DNA from: Alphaproteobacteria bacterium
GTDB taxonomy: Bacteria > Pseudomonadota > Alphaproteobacteria > Thalassobaculales > Thalassobaculaceae
NCBI GenBank assembly: GCA_013203465.1
Contig: JABMNR010000047.1
Location: 1-44,974 of the forward strand
Reading direction: 5' to 3'
Length of the DNA stretch: 44,974 nt
The notes under the pieces are model-generated. The model worked only from the letters and a program-made list of their open reading frames with translations, was not told the origin of the DNA and made no database searches. Both the position numbers and the translations under genes were made by a program. This document shows positions 33,725 to 42,256 of this stretch, piece by piece. Position 1 is the stretch's first letter, and every line of letters starts with the position of its first letter.

Positions 33725-35770
33725 ATGACCAAGAGCAAAGACCCCCTGCTTCAACCCTATCGTCTGAAGCATCTAGAGCTGAAGAACCGCATCCTGTCGA
33801 CCGCGCATGAGCCAGCCTATTCCGAGGGCGGGATGCCGACCGAGCGATACCGCCTATACCACGCGGAAAAGGCCAAGGGTGGCATTGGGCTGACGATGAT
33901 CGGCGGCTCCGCCATCGTCGACCGGGACAGCCCGCCGGCCTTCGGTAATCTGCACCTTTACGACGACCGGATCGTGCCGTGGTTCAAGCAACTTGCCGAC
34001 GCGTGTCACGCCTACGACACCAAGGTTATGTGCCAGATCACCCATCTCGGCCGCCGCACCAGCGCCACCAGCGGCGACTGGCTGCCGATCCTCTCCCCCT
34101 CGCCGATCCGCGAGGCGGCGCACCGGTCATTCCCGAAGGAAGCCGAGGATTTCGATCTCGAACGGATCACCGCCGCCTACGCTGCCGCCGCCGTACGCTG
34201 CCGGGACGGTGGTCTCGATGGCATTGAGATCGAAGCCTATGGCCATTTTCTCGACGCCTTCTGGTCGCCGCTGACCAACACGCGCGACGATGCCTATGGC
34301 GGCAGCCTGGAAAACCGCATGCGCTTCGGCATGGAGGTGATCCACGCCATCCGCCGGGCGGTCGGGGCCGACTACATCGTCGGCATCCGCATGGTCGCCG
34401 ACGAGGACCTAGCGGCCGGGTTGAGCCATGAAGAAGGCATCGAGATCGCCCGCCGCATTGCCGCCGACGGCGCGATCGACTTCATCAACGTCATCAAGGG
34501 CCATGTCGATACCGACGAAGGGTTGAGCCACGTCATCCCCGGCATGGGCACCCCTGCCGGCCCGCATTTGGCGTTGGCCAAGCAGATTCGCGAGCAAACC
34601 GGCGTCGCCACCTTCCACGCCGCCCGGATCAACGACGTTGCCACCGCCCGGCACGCCGTCGCTCAGGGCCATGTCGATCTGGTCGGCATGACCCGCGCCC
34701 ACATCGCCGACCCGCACATCGTCGCCAAGATCATGGCCGGCGAAGAGGATCGTATCCGGCCCTGCGTCGGTGCCGCCTACTGCATCGACCGCATCTACTA
34801 CGGCGACGAAGCGTTGTGTCTGCACAACCCGGCGACCGGGCGCGAGGCGTCGATCCCGCAGGTCGTCACGCGCGGCCCCGGCCCTTACCGCAAGGTGGTG
34901 ATCGTCGGCGCCGGCCCGGCCGGACTTGAAGCGGCTCGGGTGGCGGCCGAGCGGGGGCACATCGTCACGCTGTTCGAGGCCGCACCGCAGCCCGGCGGAC
35001 AGATCCGGTTGGCGGCAGCCTTGCCGCGGCGGCGCGAGATGATCGGCATCGTCGACTGGCGCGTGGCCGAATTGCAACGGCTGGATATCGAGCTGCGCTG
35101 CAACGTCTACGCCGAGGCGGAAGAGATCCTGGCCGAAAACCCGGACGTGGTGATCGTCGCCACCGGCGGCTTGCCGAACACCCGGTTCCTGGAGAGCGGC
35201 GAGGAGCTGGTGGTTACCAGCTGGGATATCCTGTCCAGCGAGGTGAAACCCGGTGAACGGGTGTTGCTGTTCGACGACAACGGCGCCCATCCCGGTCTCG
35301 CCGCCGCCGAGGCGATCGCCAACGCGGGCAGCGCCCTGGAGTTCGTGACACCGGAGCGTACGCTGGGACCCGACGTGGGCGGGGTGAACTATCCGGCCTA
35401 TTTCAAGGCCTTCGCCACGCACGACGTGCGGATCACCTTGAACAAGCGATTGCGGTCGGTGCGGCGCGACGGCAACGGATTGGTGGCCGAGCTATGGGAC
35501 GAATACGGCCGGCTGGCCGTCGAGCGGGAGATCGATCAGGTGGTGGTGGAACACGGCACCCTGCCGCTCGATGATGTCTACACGACGTTGAAGCCCGGCT
35601 CGGTCAACGGCGGTGCCGTCGACATCGCGGCCCTCATCGACATCCGCGCCCAGGAAATCGTCCGCAATTCAGACGGCGCTTATCGTCTATATCGGATCGG
35701 CGACGCCGTGCAGTCTCGCAACGTCCACGCCGCGATCTACGAAGCGGCACGGCTAACTCTGGCGCTATAA
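33725..35770 (+). CDS. NADH:flavin oxidoreductase, N-methylproline demethylase-like
   Basis: This 681-residue protein has the trimethylamine dehydrogenase/2,4-dienoyl-CoA reductase architecture: an N-terminal old-yellow-enzyme FMN barrel (1-345), an Fe-S linker (345-370), and FAD and NAD(P) domains (VVIVGAGPAGLEAARVAAERG near 395). The linker reads RPCVGAAYC...ALC, i.e. Cys347-x5-Cys353-x11-Cys365. The usual motif is Cys-x2-Cys-x3-Cys-x11-Cys, so one Cys is lost and the spacing is one residue shorter. Proteins annotated as N-methylproline (stachydrine pathway) demethylases have a similar RPCVGA-YC segment, so a role in N-methyl amine catabolism is plausible. The leader lacks a strong ribosome site. 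Confidence 0.85.
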   Translation: MTKSKDPLLQPYRLKHLELKNRILSTAHEPAYSEGGMPTERYRLYHAEKAKGGIGLTMIGGSAIVDRDSPPAFGNLHLYDDRIVPWFKQLADACHAYDTKVMCQITHLGRRTSATSGDWLPILSPSPIREAAHRSFPKEAEDFDLERITAAYAAAAVRCRDGGLDGIEIEAYGHFLDAFWSPLTNTRDDAYGGSLENRMRFGMEVIHAIRRAVGADYIVGIRMVADEDLAAGLSHEEGIEIARRIAADGAIDFINVIKGHVDTDEGLSHVIPGMGTPAGPHLALAKQIREQTGVATFHAARINDVATARHAVAQGHVDLVGMTRAHIADPHIVAKIMAGEEDRIRPCVGAAYCIDRIYYGDEALCLHNPATGREASIPQVVTRGPGPYRKVVIVGAGPAGLEAARVAAERGHIVTLFEAAPQPGGQIRLAAALPRRREMIGIVDWRVAELQRLDIELRCNVYAEAEEILAENPDVVIVATGGLPNTRFLESGEELVVTSWDILSSEVKPGERVLLFDDNGAHPGLAAAEAIANAGSALEFVTPERTLGPDVGGVNYPAYFKAFATHDVRITLNKRLRSVRRDGNGLVAELWDEYGRLAVEREIDQVVVEHGTLPLDDVYTTLKPGSVNGGAVDIAALIDIRAQEIVRNSDGAYRLYRIGDAVQSRNVHAAIYEAARLTLAL

Positions 35771-35780
35771 GGCCATTGCC

Positions 35781-36260
35781 CTACTCTTCCGCCTCAAGCC
35801 CCAGGCGTTGATGCCACGCGGCGATCGACTCGTCGGGATACTCCTCGAAGGTCTGGTCGTTCTCGCGCACGCAGGGCTCGACCCACGGCGCCTTGCTGCC
35901 GAGCATCAGATGCGTCCGCTCCGGCGGCATCGGCAACGGCGTGTCGATGGCCGACGCGAACGGGTGTGCCAACTCTGGCCAGCGGCTGTCCCATGCCCAC
36001 AGCATGGACCCACAGTGCTCGCAGAACCGGCGGCCAAGCGGGCTCTCGCCGCCACCCGGTTCCTTGGCATGATAGACCCGCACATGCTCCCCACCCTCGA
36101 CCTCCAGGCTGTCGGCTTCACCACCCAGATTGATAGCGTACCCGCCGCCACCCGCCGTCTTGCGACAGATCGAGCAGTAACAGAGGTTGAACGGATAGGG
36201 ATGCGCCGACGTCAGCCGAAACCGGACCGCGCCGCAATGACAGGAACCTTCGAGTTTCAT
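35781..36260 (-). CDS. GFA-family zinc protein
   Basis: This 159-residue protein has the zinc-cysteine pattern of the glutathione-dependent formaldehyde-activating (GFA) family: Cys7/Cys9 in SCHCGAV, Cys27/Cys29/Cys32 in CYCSIC, and Cys80/Cys83 in FCEHCGS. The family name comes from one member; most have unknown substrates, and a role in formaldehyde is not implied by itself. It starts 13 bases after the TauD-like gene ends and is probably in the same transcript. Its end faces the flavoprotein gene. If that flavoprotein releases formaldehyde by demethylation, the pairing would be meaningful, but they are on opposite strands. Confidence 0.9.
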   Translation of the reverse strand: MKLEGSCHCGAVRFRLTSAHPYPFNLCYCSICRKTAGGGGYAINLGGEADSLEVEGGEHVRVYHAKEPGGGESPLGRRFCEHCGSMLWAWDSRWPELAHPFASAIDTPLPMPPERTHLMLGSKAPWVEPCVRENDQTFEEYPDESIAAWHQRLGLEAEE

Positions 36261-36273
36261 CGCCTACCTCCAA

Positions 36274-37149
36274 TCAGTGCGGCCGATCGCCCTGCAAGGT
36301 AACCCGGCGCACATGCCGGCGATGGCCTTCATAGTCGTTGACCGCCCGGTGCATCAGACAGCGGTTGTCCCACACCGCGACCGATCCCTTCTGCCAGCGA
36401 AACCGGCAAATGAATTCGTCGCGGATGGCGTGGGTGTAAAGAAAATCGAGGATCGGCTTGGACTCCGCCTCGGTCATGTCGGCGAAACGCAGCGTGTAGT
36501 TCGGGTTGACGAACAGCCCCTTGCGGCCGGTTTCCGGATGGGTGCGCACCACCGGATGCTCGACCAGTTTGTCGCCGTCCTCGTTGGCGTCGATCGTCAT
36601 CGAGACCGACTGGTTCTTACCGCCTTGGAACTTCGACTGGCTGCCGTAGGACCGGGCGCCGGTGTGCAGCGCCGTCATGCCGTCCAGCATCCGCTTCATG
36701 CCGTCGGACAGGGTCTCATAGGCCGCGTATTGATCGGCGAACAGAGTGTCACCACCGCGCGGCGGCACCTCAAGCGCATACAGCAGCGAACCCAGCGCCG
36801 GGGTTTCCAGAAAGGTGGTGTCGGTGTGCCAGTTGCCACCGAAATTGTACTTCCCGATGTCCTCCGGCTCCTTGACGATGTCGATGATCTCGGGATGGCC
36901 GTCCAGGCTCTTGACGAACGGGATCGCCACCGGTTCACCGAACAGCCGGGCCGCCCGCTTCTGCCGTTCCGGGTCAACCAAATCCTGGTCGCGAAAGAAC
37001 ACCACCGAATTGCTCAGGAACGCGGCATGCACCTCCTCGGCCTGCCGGTTGGATAGCGGTGCGCCCAGGTCGACACCATGGATCACTGCCCCGATCGATC
37101 CGCCGACAGGCTCGATCTCGATGGTGTCGTAATGGGTCGTCGCGGCCAT
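36274..37149 (-). CDS. TauD/TfdA-family 2-oxoglutarate dioxygenase
   Basis: This 291-residue enzyme oxidises a substrate using Fe(II), O2 and 2-oxoglutarate. The iron ligands are His108 and Asp110 in NWHTDTTFLE and His267 in WDNRCLMHRAVNDY. The distal Arg pair (HVRRVTL) follows and should bind 2-oxoglutarate. The N-terminal IEPVGGSIGAVIHGVDL matches the family. The ATG at 37149 has GGAGG five bases upstream and is chosen over an ATG 21 bases further up. Family members act on taurine, alkyl sulfates, phenoxy acids or carnitine precursors, and the sequence does not settle which. It sits between the GFA and MFS genes on one strand. Confidence 0.9.
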   Translation of the reverse strand: MAATTHYDTIEIEPVGGSIGAVIHGVDLGAPLSNRQAEEVHAAFLSNSVVFFRDQDLVDPERQKRAARLFGEPVAIPFVKSLDGHPEIIDIVKEPEDIGKYNFGGNWHTDTTFLETPALGSLLYALEVPPRGGDTLFADQYAAYETLSDGMKRMLDGMTALHTGARSYGSQSKFQGGKNQSVSMTIDANEDGDKLVEHPVVRTHPETGRKGLFVNPNYTLRFADMTEAESKPILDFLYTHAIRDEFICRFRWQKGSVAVWDNRCLMHRAVNDYEGHRRHVRRVTLQGDRPH

Positions 37150-37221
37150 GGCGTCCTCCGTTGCCGACATTGTGTCCGTATTTTGCTGCGGCTGCGTGCG
37201 CAGTCTAAGACAGGAATCCCG

Positions 37222-38457
37222 CTATCGGGCAACCGTCCGCAAGCCGATCGCGAAAGGCAGCATGGCCAATGCCATGATCACCGCCGCCGCCAGGAACGGC
37301 GCGCCGGGGAAGTAGAGCGGTGTGGACGCGGCGGTGAAATACCCGAACAACTGGGTCATCAGCACCGGGGTCACGATCATGGTGATGCCGGTGACGCTGC
37401 TGAGCGCGCCTTGCAGCTCCCCTTGGGCGTTATCCGGCACCCGGTTCGCCATCAATCCGGTCAAGGCGGGTGCCAAGATCGCACCAAGAGCGGTGATCGG
37501 AATGATCGCGTAGACCATCCAGCCCTCGGTCGCGAACGACAGGGCGACCAACCCGAGAATGCTGACGAGAAAGCCGAGCAGGGCGGTCATCGCCTCGCCG
37601 ATACGCGGCAAGACCAGCCGTATGAGCCACCCTTGAACCAAGGCGAAGCCCACCCCCCACAAGGCGAGGGACAGACCGACCTGTCCGGTGGACCAGCCGA
37701 ACGCCTCCTGGGTGTAGAAACTCCACACCGCCGGATAGGCGTATTGCGCCAGGTTGTACATAAAAAACGCCAGTACGAACCACGCCACCATGGGCACCTT
37801 GGCGATTTGCATCGCCACGCCCAACGGATTGGCCCGTATCCACGAGAACGGCCGGCGGTTGGCCGGGTCAAGCGTTTCCGGCAGGACGATGGCGCCGTAG
37901 CAAAAATTGCCAAACGCGATCGCCGCCGCGGCGTAGAACGGCGCGCGGGTGCTCAACTCCCCGGCCAAACCGCCAATGATCGGGCCGACAATGAAGCCGA
38001 TGCCGAACCCCGCCCCCATCAGCCCGAAATTCTGCGCCCGCTTCTCCGGTGGGCTGATATCCGCCACGAAGGCGTTGGCGGTGGAATGGGTCGCGCCGGC
38101 GGCACCGGCGATCAAGCGGCCGAGGAATAACACCCATAAACTCGGCGCCACCGCCATGATCAGGTAGTCGACCGCCATGATGGCCAGCGACACCAGCAGC
38201 ACCGGACGGCGCCCGAACCGGTCCGACAGATTACCGACGGTCGGGCCGAGCACGAACTGCATCAGCGCGTAGGCCAACGTCAGGAACCCGCCCCACAGAG
38301 CGGCCTGGCTCAACGACAACGCGGTAAGCTCGCGGATCAGGCCCGGGAGCACGGGGATGATAATCCCGATGCCCATCCCGTCGACCAGCACGGTGACAAA
38401 CACGAAGGCGGTGGCGTGGCGGCCGGGGCTGGCGGGTACAGGCGGCGGCTGGATCAT
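37222..38457 (-). CDS. MFS transporter of the TCR/Tet (TetA-like) group
   Basis: This 411-residue protein has 12 predicted spans. It carries MFS motif A ([14 protein letters not shown], about 77-90), the TetA-like [17 protein letters not shown] start, and [11 protein letters not shown] plus [21 protein letters not shown] in the first half. The family exports drugs and metabolites by proton antiport, but many chromosomal members have other substrates, so tetracycline resistance should not be assumed. It begins 34 bases after the dehydratase stop and shares its strand. It could export a product or be a separate unit. Confidence 0.88.
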   Translation of the reverse strand: MIQPPPVPASPGRHATAFVFVTVLVDGMGIGIIIPVLPGLIRELTALSLSQAALWGGFLTLAYALMQFVLGPTVGNLSDRFGRRPVLLVSLAIMAVDYLIMAVAPSLWVLFLGRLIAGAAGATHSTANAFVADISPPEKRAQNFGLMGAGFGIGFIVGPIIGGLAGELSTRAPFYAAAAIAFGNFCYGAIVLPETLDPANRRPFSWIRANPLGVAMQIAKVPMVAWFVLAFFMYNLAQYAYPAVWSFYTQEAFGWSTGQVGLSLALWGVGFALVQGWLIRLVLPRIGEAMTALLGFLVSILGLVALSFATEGWMVYAIIPITALGAILAPALTGLMANRVPDNAQGELQGALSSVTGITMIVTPVLMTQLFGYFTAASTPLYFPGAPFLAAAVIMALAMLPFAIGLRTVAR

Positions 38458-38491
38458 ACCGCCCCGTATAACGGAAACCGCCTAAGGCCAG

Positions 38492-40231
38492 TTAATGAAT
38501 CTCCGGCTCGGGGGTCGCCGCCATGCCCATCAGCACATCGAAGTCGCAGCCTTTGTCGGCCTGGGTGATGTGGTTGGCGTAGATGGCACCGAAACCGCGC
38601 TCGAACTTGCGGGCGGGCGGCACCCAGGCGGCGAACCGGGCGGCTAGTTCCTTCTCCGAAACGTCCAGATGCAGGCGGCGGCCGGGCACGTCGAGCTCGA
38701 TCATGTCGCCATCGCGCACCTGGGCCAGCGGCCCGCCGACCCAGCTTTCGGGAGCGACGTGCAAGACGCAAGTGCCGTAGCTGGTGCCGCTCATCCGGGC
38801 GTCGGAGATGCGCACCATGTCGCGCACACCGGTCTCCAGGATCTTCTTCGGGATCGGCAGCATGCCCCATTCCGGCATGCCCGGTCCGCCCTGGGGTCCG
38901 GCATGCTGCAGGACGATCACGCTGTCGGCGGTAACGTCCAAGTCCGGATCGTCGATCCGGGCGGCCATGTCGTTGTAGTCCTTGAACACGATCGCCGGCC
39001 CCTTGTGCTTCAGCAGCTTGGGATCGCAGGCCGACTGCTTGATGATGGCGCCGTCCGGGCACAGGTTGCCGCGCAGCACCGCCAACCCGCCCTCTTCCGA
39101 CAGCGGCGCCGACTTGCGCCGGATCACCTCCTCGTTCCAGATATCGGCGCCCTCGATATCCTCACCCAGGGTCTTGCCACTGACCGTCACCGCGTCGAGA
39201 TGCAAATTGTCGCGTAGCTCGCTCAGCAGAGCCGGCATACCGCCGGCGTAGTAGAAATCCTCCATCAGCCAACGCCCCGACGGCCGAATGTCGGCGAGCC
39301 AGGGGGTACGCCGGCTGATCGCATCGAACCGGTCGAGATCGATCGGCACGCCCAGCCGCCCGGCCATGGCGACCAGATGCACCGCCGCGTTGGTCGACCC
39401 GCCCATGGCCATGACCACGGTGATGGCGTTCTCGAACGCCTTCTCGGTCATCACATCGGACGGCTTCTGGTCTTCCCATACCATTTCGACGATGCGTCGG
39501 CCGCAGCCGCTGGCCATGCGGGAGTGGTTGGCGTCGACCGCCGGAATGGCGCTTGACGCCGGCAGCGACATGCCGAGCGCCTCGACAGCACTCATCATCG
39601 TCGCCGCCGTGCCCATGGTCATGCAGGTGCCGGGCGCGCGGGCGATGCCGTCCTCGATCTCTTCCCAGTCCTTCTGCGTGATGTTGCCGACCTTAAGCTC
39701 GGCCCAGTACTTCCAGGTGTCGGAGCCGGAGCCCAAGGTCTTGCCGTGCCAGTTGCCGCGCAGCATCGGTCCGGCCGGCACGAAGATCGCGGGGATATTC
39801 ATGCTGGCCGCGCCCATCAGCAGCGCCGGCGTGGTCTTGTCGCACCCGCCCATCAGCACCGCCCCGTCGCAAGGGTAGGAGCGCAGCAACTCCTCGCACT
39901 CCATGGCCAGCAGGTTGCGGTACAGCATGGTGGTCGGCTTTTGGAACGGCTCGGAGAGCGAGATCGCCGGCATCTCGACCGGAAAGCCACCGGCCTGCCA
40001 GATGCCGCGCTTCACTTCCTCGGCGCGCTGTTTGAAATGGGTATGGCAGGGGTTGATGTCGGACCAGGTGTTGATGATCCCGATGACCGGCTTGCCCTTC
40101 CAGTCCTCGCGGGCGTAGCCCATCTGCAGGGTGCGCGACCGATGGCCGAAGGCCCGCAGATCCTCGGCCCCGTACCACCGCGCGCTGCGCAAATCCTCAT
40201 AGCGTTTGCGCGCACTGCCCTTTGACGCCAT
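38492..40231 (-). CDS. IlvD/EDD-family sugar-acid dehydratase, L-arabinonate dehydratase-like
   Basis: This 579-residue enzyme removes water from an aldonic acid to give a 2-keto-3-deoxy acid. The [2Fe-2S] ligands are Cys62 (INPCHTH), Cys130 (GGCDKTTPA) and Cys203 (GTCMTMGTA), with Lys132 next to the second. The catalytic Ser lies in SDARMSGTSYG. Spacing of the Cys is the same as in the characterised Rhizobium L-arabinonate dehydratase (68 and 73 residues apart, as I recall it). The ribosome site is GGGGAGGG. It follows the ABC transporter genes on the same strand and probably acts on the imported sugar after oxidation. D-xylonate or related acids are alternatives. Confidence 0.9.
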   Translation of the reverse strand: MASKGSARKRYEDLRSARWYGAEDLRAFGHRSRTLQMGYAREDWKGKPVIGIINTWSDINPCHTHFKQRAEEVKRGIWQAGGFPVEMPAISLSEPFQKPTTMLYRNLLAMECEELLRSYPCDGAVLMGGCDKTTPALLMGAASMNIPAIFVPAGPMLRGNWHGKTLGSGSDTWKYWAELKVGNITQKDWEEIEDGIARAPGTCMTMGTAATMMSAVEALGMSLPASSAIPAVDANHSRMASGCGRRIVEMVWEDQKPSDVMTEKAFENAITVVMAMGGSTNAAVHLVAMAGRLGVPIDLDRFDAISRRTPWLADIRPSGRWLMEDFYYAGGMPALLSELRDNLHLDAVTVSGKTLGEDIEGADIWNEEVIRRKSAPLSEEGGLAVLRGNLCPDGAIIKQSACDPKLLKHKGPAIVFKDYNDMAARIDDPDLDVTADSVIVLQHAGPQGGPGMPEWGMLPIPKKILETGVRDMVRISDARMSGTSYGTCVLHVAPESWVGGPLAQVRDGDMIELDVPGRRLHLDVSEKELAARFAAWVPPARKFERGFGAIYANHITQADKGCDFDVLMGMAATPEPEIH

Positions 40232-40264
40232 CGCGCCCTCCCCTGATCTCGTTTGGTTTTCGTT

Positions 40265-40285
40265 GCCGGGAGTCGAGCACCCGGC
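40265..40285 (-). promoter_or_regulatory. Stem-loop between second permease and dehydratase genes
   Basis: GCCGGG (40265-40270) pairs with CCCGGC (40280-40285) over a 9-base loop, 24 bases past the permease stop. It may set relative transcript amounts. The short stem in GC-rich DNA could also be chance. Confidence 0.3.
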
Positions 40286-40309
40286 GGGGGGAGGGTCAAG
40301 CGGGGCGGA

Positions 40310-41215
40310 TCACTCCTTCACCGCTCCGGTCATCGAGCTGACGTAGTGTTCGACGAAGAACGAGTAGACCAGGCACACCGGCACCGAGCCGAGCAGCGCG
40401 CCGGCCATCAGCGGTCCCCAATGATAGATGTCGCCCTCGACCAGCTCGCTCAGCACCGCCACCGGCACCGTTTTATTCTCCGACGACGAGATGAACACCA
40501 GCGCGTAGATGAACTCGTTCCAGCACAGGGTGAACGCGAAGATGCCGGCCGAAATAATGCCGGGAATCGACAACGGCAGGATGATCTTGGTCAGGATCTG
40601 CCACCGGCTGGCGCCGTCGATCAGCGCGCACTCCTCCAGCTCGTAGGGGATCGACTTGAAGTAGCCCATCAACAGCCAGGTCGAGAACGGGATCAGGATG
40701 GTCGGATAGGTCAGGATCAAGGCCAGCGGGCTGTCGAAGATGCCGTACTGGAACACCACCAAGGCCAGCGGGATGAACAGGATACTTGGCGGCACCAGAT
40801 AGGCCAGGAAGATCAGGCCGCCGACCCAGCGCGCGCTGGAATAGCGGATGCGCACGATGGCGTAGGCCGCCATCACGCTGGCGACGATCGACAGCATTGT
40901 CGCCACCACCGCGACCAGCATGGTGTTCCACATCCACGACGGATAGTCGGTGTTGAACAGCAGGTGGATGTAGTGCTGCAACGTCGGCGCATCGACCCAC
41001 CACGGATTCACGCTGCGGTCGATCAGCTCGGCGTTCGGCTTCACCGAGGTCAGGCCCATCCAATAGAACGGGAACAGCAGGATAATCAGGAAGCACAGAA
41101 TCGGCAGGTACACGACGACGAACCGGCTCGGCAGCGTGACCAGGTAATCCATGCCTTCGGCGTCGTCGCGGGCGACGCCGACGCCGGGCGGGGTGCTTTG
41201 TGAGGTGGCGGCCAT
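40310..41215 (-). CDS. Carbohydrate ABC transporter permease (CUT1, MalG-like)
   Basis: This 301-residue inner-membrane protein has six spans and the EAA loop EECALIDGASRWQILTKIILPLS, given here by its core EECALIDGASRW, which contacts the ATPase. The ending VSSMTGAVKE is typical of CUT1 MalG-like permeases. GAGGAAATTCGTC precedes the ATG. It starts 16 bases after the first permease stop, in the order ATPase, binding protein, permease 1, permease 2, dehydratase. Confidence 0.93.
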   Translation of the reverse strand: MAATSQSTPPGVGVARDDAEGMDYLVTLPSRFVVVYLPILCFLIILLFPFYWMGLTSVKPNAELIDRSVNPWWVDAPTLQHYIHLLFNTDYPSWMWNTMLVAVVATMLSIVASVMAAYAIVRIRYSSARWVGGLIFLAYLVPPSILFIPLALVVFQYGIFDSPLALILTYPTILIPFSTWLLMGYFKSIPYELEECALIDGASRWQILTKIILPLSIPGIISAGIFAFTLCWNEFIYALVFISSSENKTVPVAVLSELVEGDIYHWGPLMAGALLGSVPVCLVYSFFVEHYVSSMTGAVKE

Positions 41216-41231
41216 GACGAATTTCCTCGTG

Positions 41232-42185
41232 TCAGTCGTCGCTCTCGCCCTGCTGCCACTTGCGGCGTTGCAGGCCGAACCACGAGAACAGAATGGCGGC
41301 CAGCAGGAACGGGATCATCGCGGTGGAGATCGCCGCCCCCTCGCCAAGATTGCCGCCCATGATCGCCCGTTGATAGCTGAGCGTCGCCATCAGATGGGTG
41401 GCGTTGACCGGCCCACCCCGGGTCATGGCGTAGATCAGTTGGAAATCGGTGAAGGTGAACAGCACCGAGAACGTCATGACCACGGCGATGATCGGCGTCA
41501 GCATCGGGAAGGTCACGAACCGGAACATCTGCCAGCGCGAGGCGCCGTCGATGGTCGCCGCCTCGTACAGCGATTGCGGGATGGTCTGCAGCCCGGCCAG
41601 CAAGGTGATGGCGACGAACGGAATGCCGCGCCAGATGTTGGCGGCGATCACGCTGGCCCGGGCATTGTTCGGGTCACCGAGGAAATTGATGTTCTCGGTG
41701 ATCAGGCCGAGTTCGATGAGTGACCAGGAGATGATCGAGAATTGGGTGTCGTAGATCCACCAAAAGGCGATCGCCGACAGCACCGTCGGCACGATGAATG
41801 GCAACAGCACCACCGCCCGGATCATTGCCTTGAACGGCATTTGGTTGTTCAGCAGGATCGCGAGATACAGGCCGAGCCCGAATTTTATGACGCTGGCGAC
41901 GGTGGTGTAGAGGAAGGTGTTGAACACGCTGAGCCAGAACACCGGGTCCTTGTTCAGCCACTCGAAATTTTCCAGCCCGATGTAGACGCCATCACGGCCG
42001 ATGCGGGTATCGGTCACGCTGAGCCAGATGCCGAGGCCGAGCGGGTAGGTCAGGAAGAGAATCAAGAACGCGCCGGCCGGGACCATGAACCAGAAGCCCA
42101 GCCAGTTGCGGTCGTACTTCAACCGGCTCCACAACCCCATCGGCGAGACTGTCGCCGAGCCGGTCCGCTCCACCTGGGTTGCCAC
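41232..42185 (-). CDS. Carbohydrate ABC transporter permease (CUT1, MalF-like)
   Basis: This 317-residue protein has a MalF-like layout with six spans, an N-terminal cytoplasmic start (KYDRNWLGFWFMVPAGAF) and the EAA loop YEAATIDGASRWQMFRFVTFP. The start is a GTG at 42185 with AAGGAG seven bases upstream. The in-frame extension to 42533 overlaps the binding-protein gene and is a shadow. It pairs with the MalG-like permease encoded next. A 31-base hairpin lies between it and the binding-protein gene. Confidence 0.92.
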   Translation of the reverse strand: MATQVERTGSATVSPMGLWSRLKYDRNWLGFWFMVPAGAFLILFLTYPLGLGIWLSVTDTRIGRDGVYIGLENFEWLNKDPVFWLSVFNTFLYTTVASVIKFGLGLYLAILLNNQMPFKAMIRAVVLLPFIVPTVLSAIAFWWIYDTQFSIISWSLIELGLITENINFLGDPNNARASVIAANIWRGIPFVAITLLAGLQTIPQSLYEAATIDGASRWQMFRFVTFPMLTPIIAVVMTFSVLFTFTDFQLIYAMTRGGPVNATHLMATLSYQRAIMGGNLGEGAAISTAMIPFLLAAILFSWFGLQRRKWQQGESDD

Positions 42186-42215
42186 TGTGATTCTCCTTCG
42201 CCGACGCGCACAAGA

Positions 42216-42246
42216 CTTGGGGCAGCGTCCTCGACGCCGCCCCAAG
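42216..42246 (-). promoter_or_regulatory. Strong intercistronic hairpin after the binding-protein gene
   Basis: The segment folds as CTTGGGGC-G-GCGTC, loop GAG, GACGC-T-GCCCCAAG: 14 pairs including one G-U, with a 3-base loop. It starts 10 bases after the binding-protein stop and ends 31 bases before the permease GTG, leaving the ribosome site free. Stem-loops at this place in malEFG-like operons protect the binding-protein mRNA from 3' decay and lower permease expression. Confidence 0.65.
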
Positions 42247-42256
42247 CACGCTCTCG

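Noticed and set aside
37222-38457. Tetracycline-resistance gene
   Set aside because: It is TetA-like in family only; it sits in a catabolic gene run with no mobile element or TetR, so resistance is not supported.
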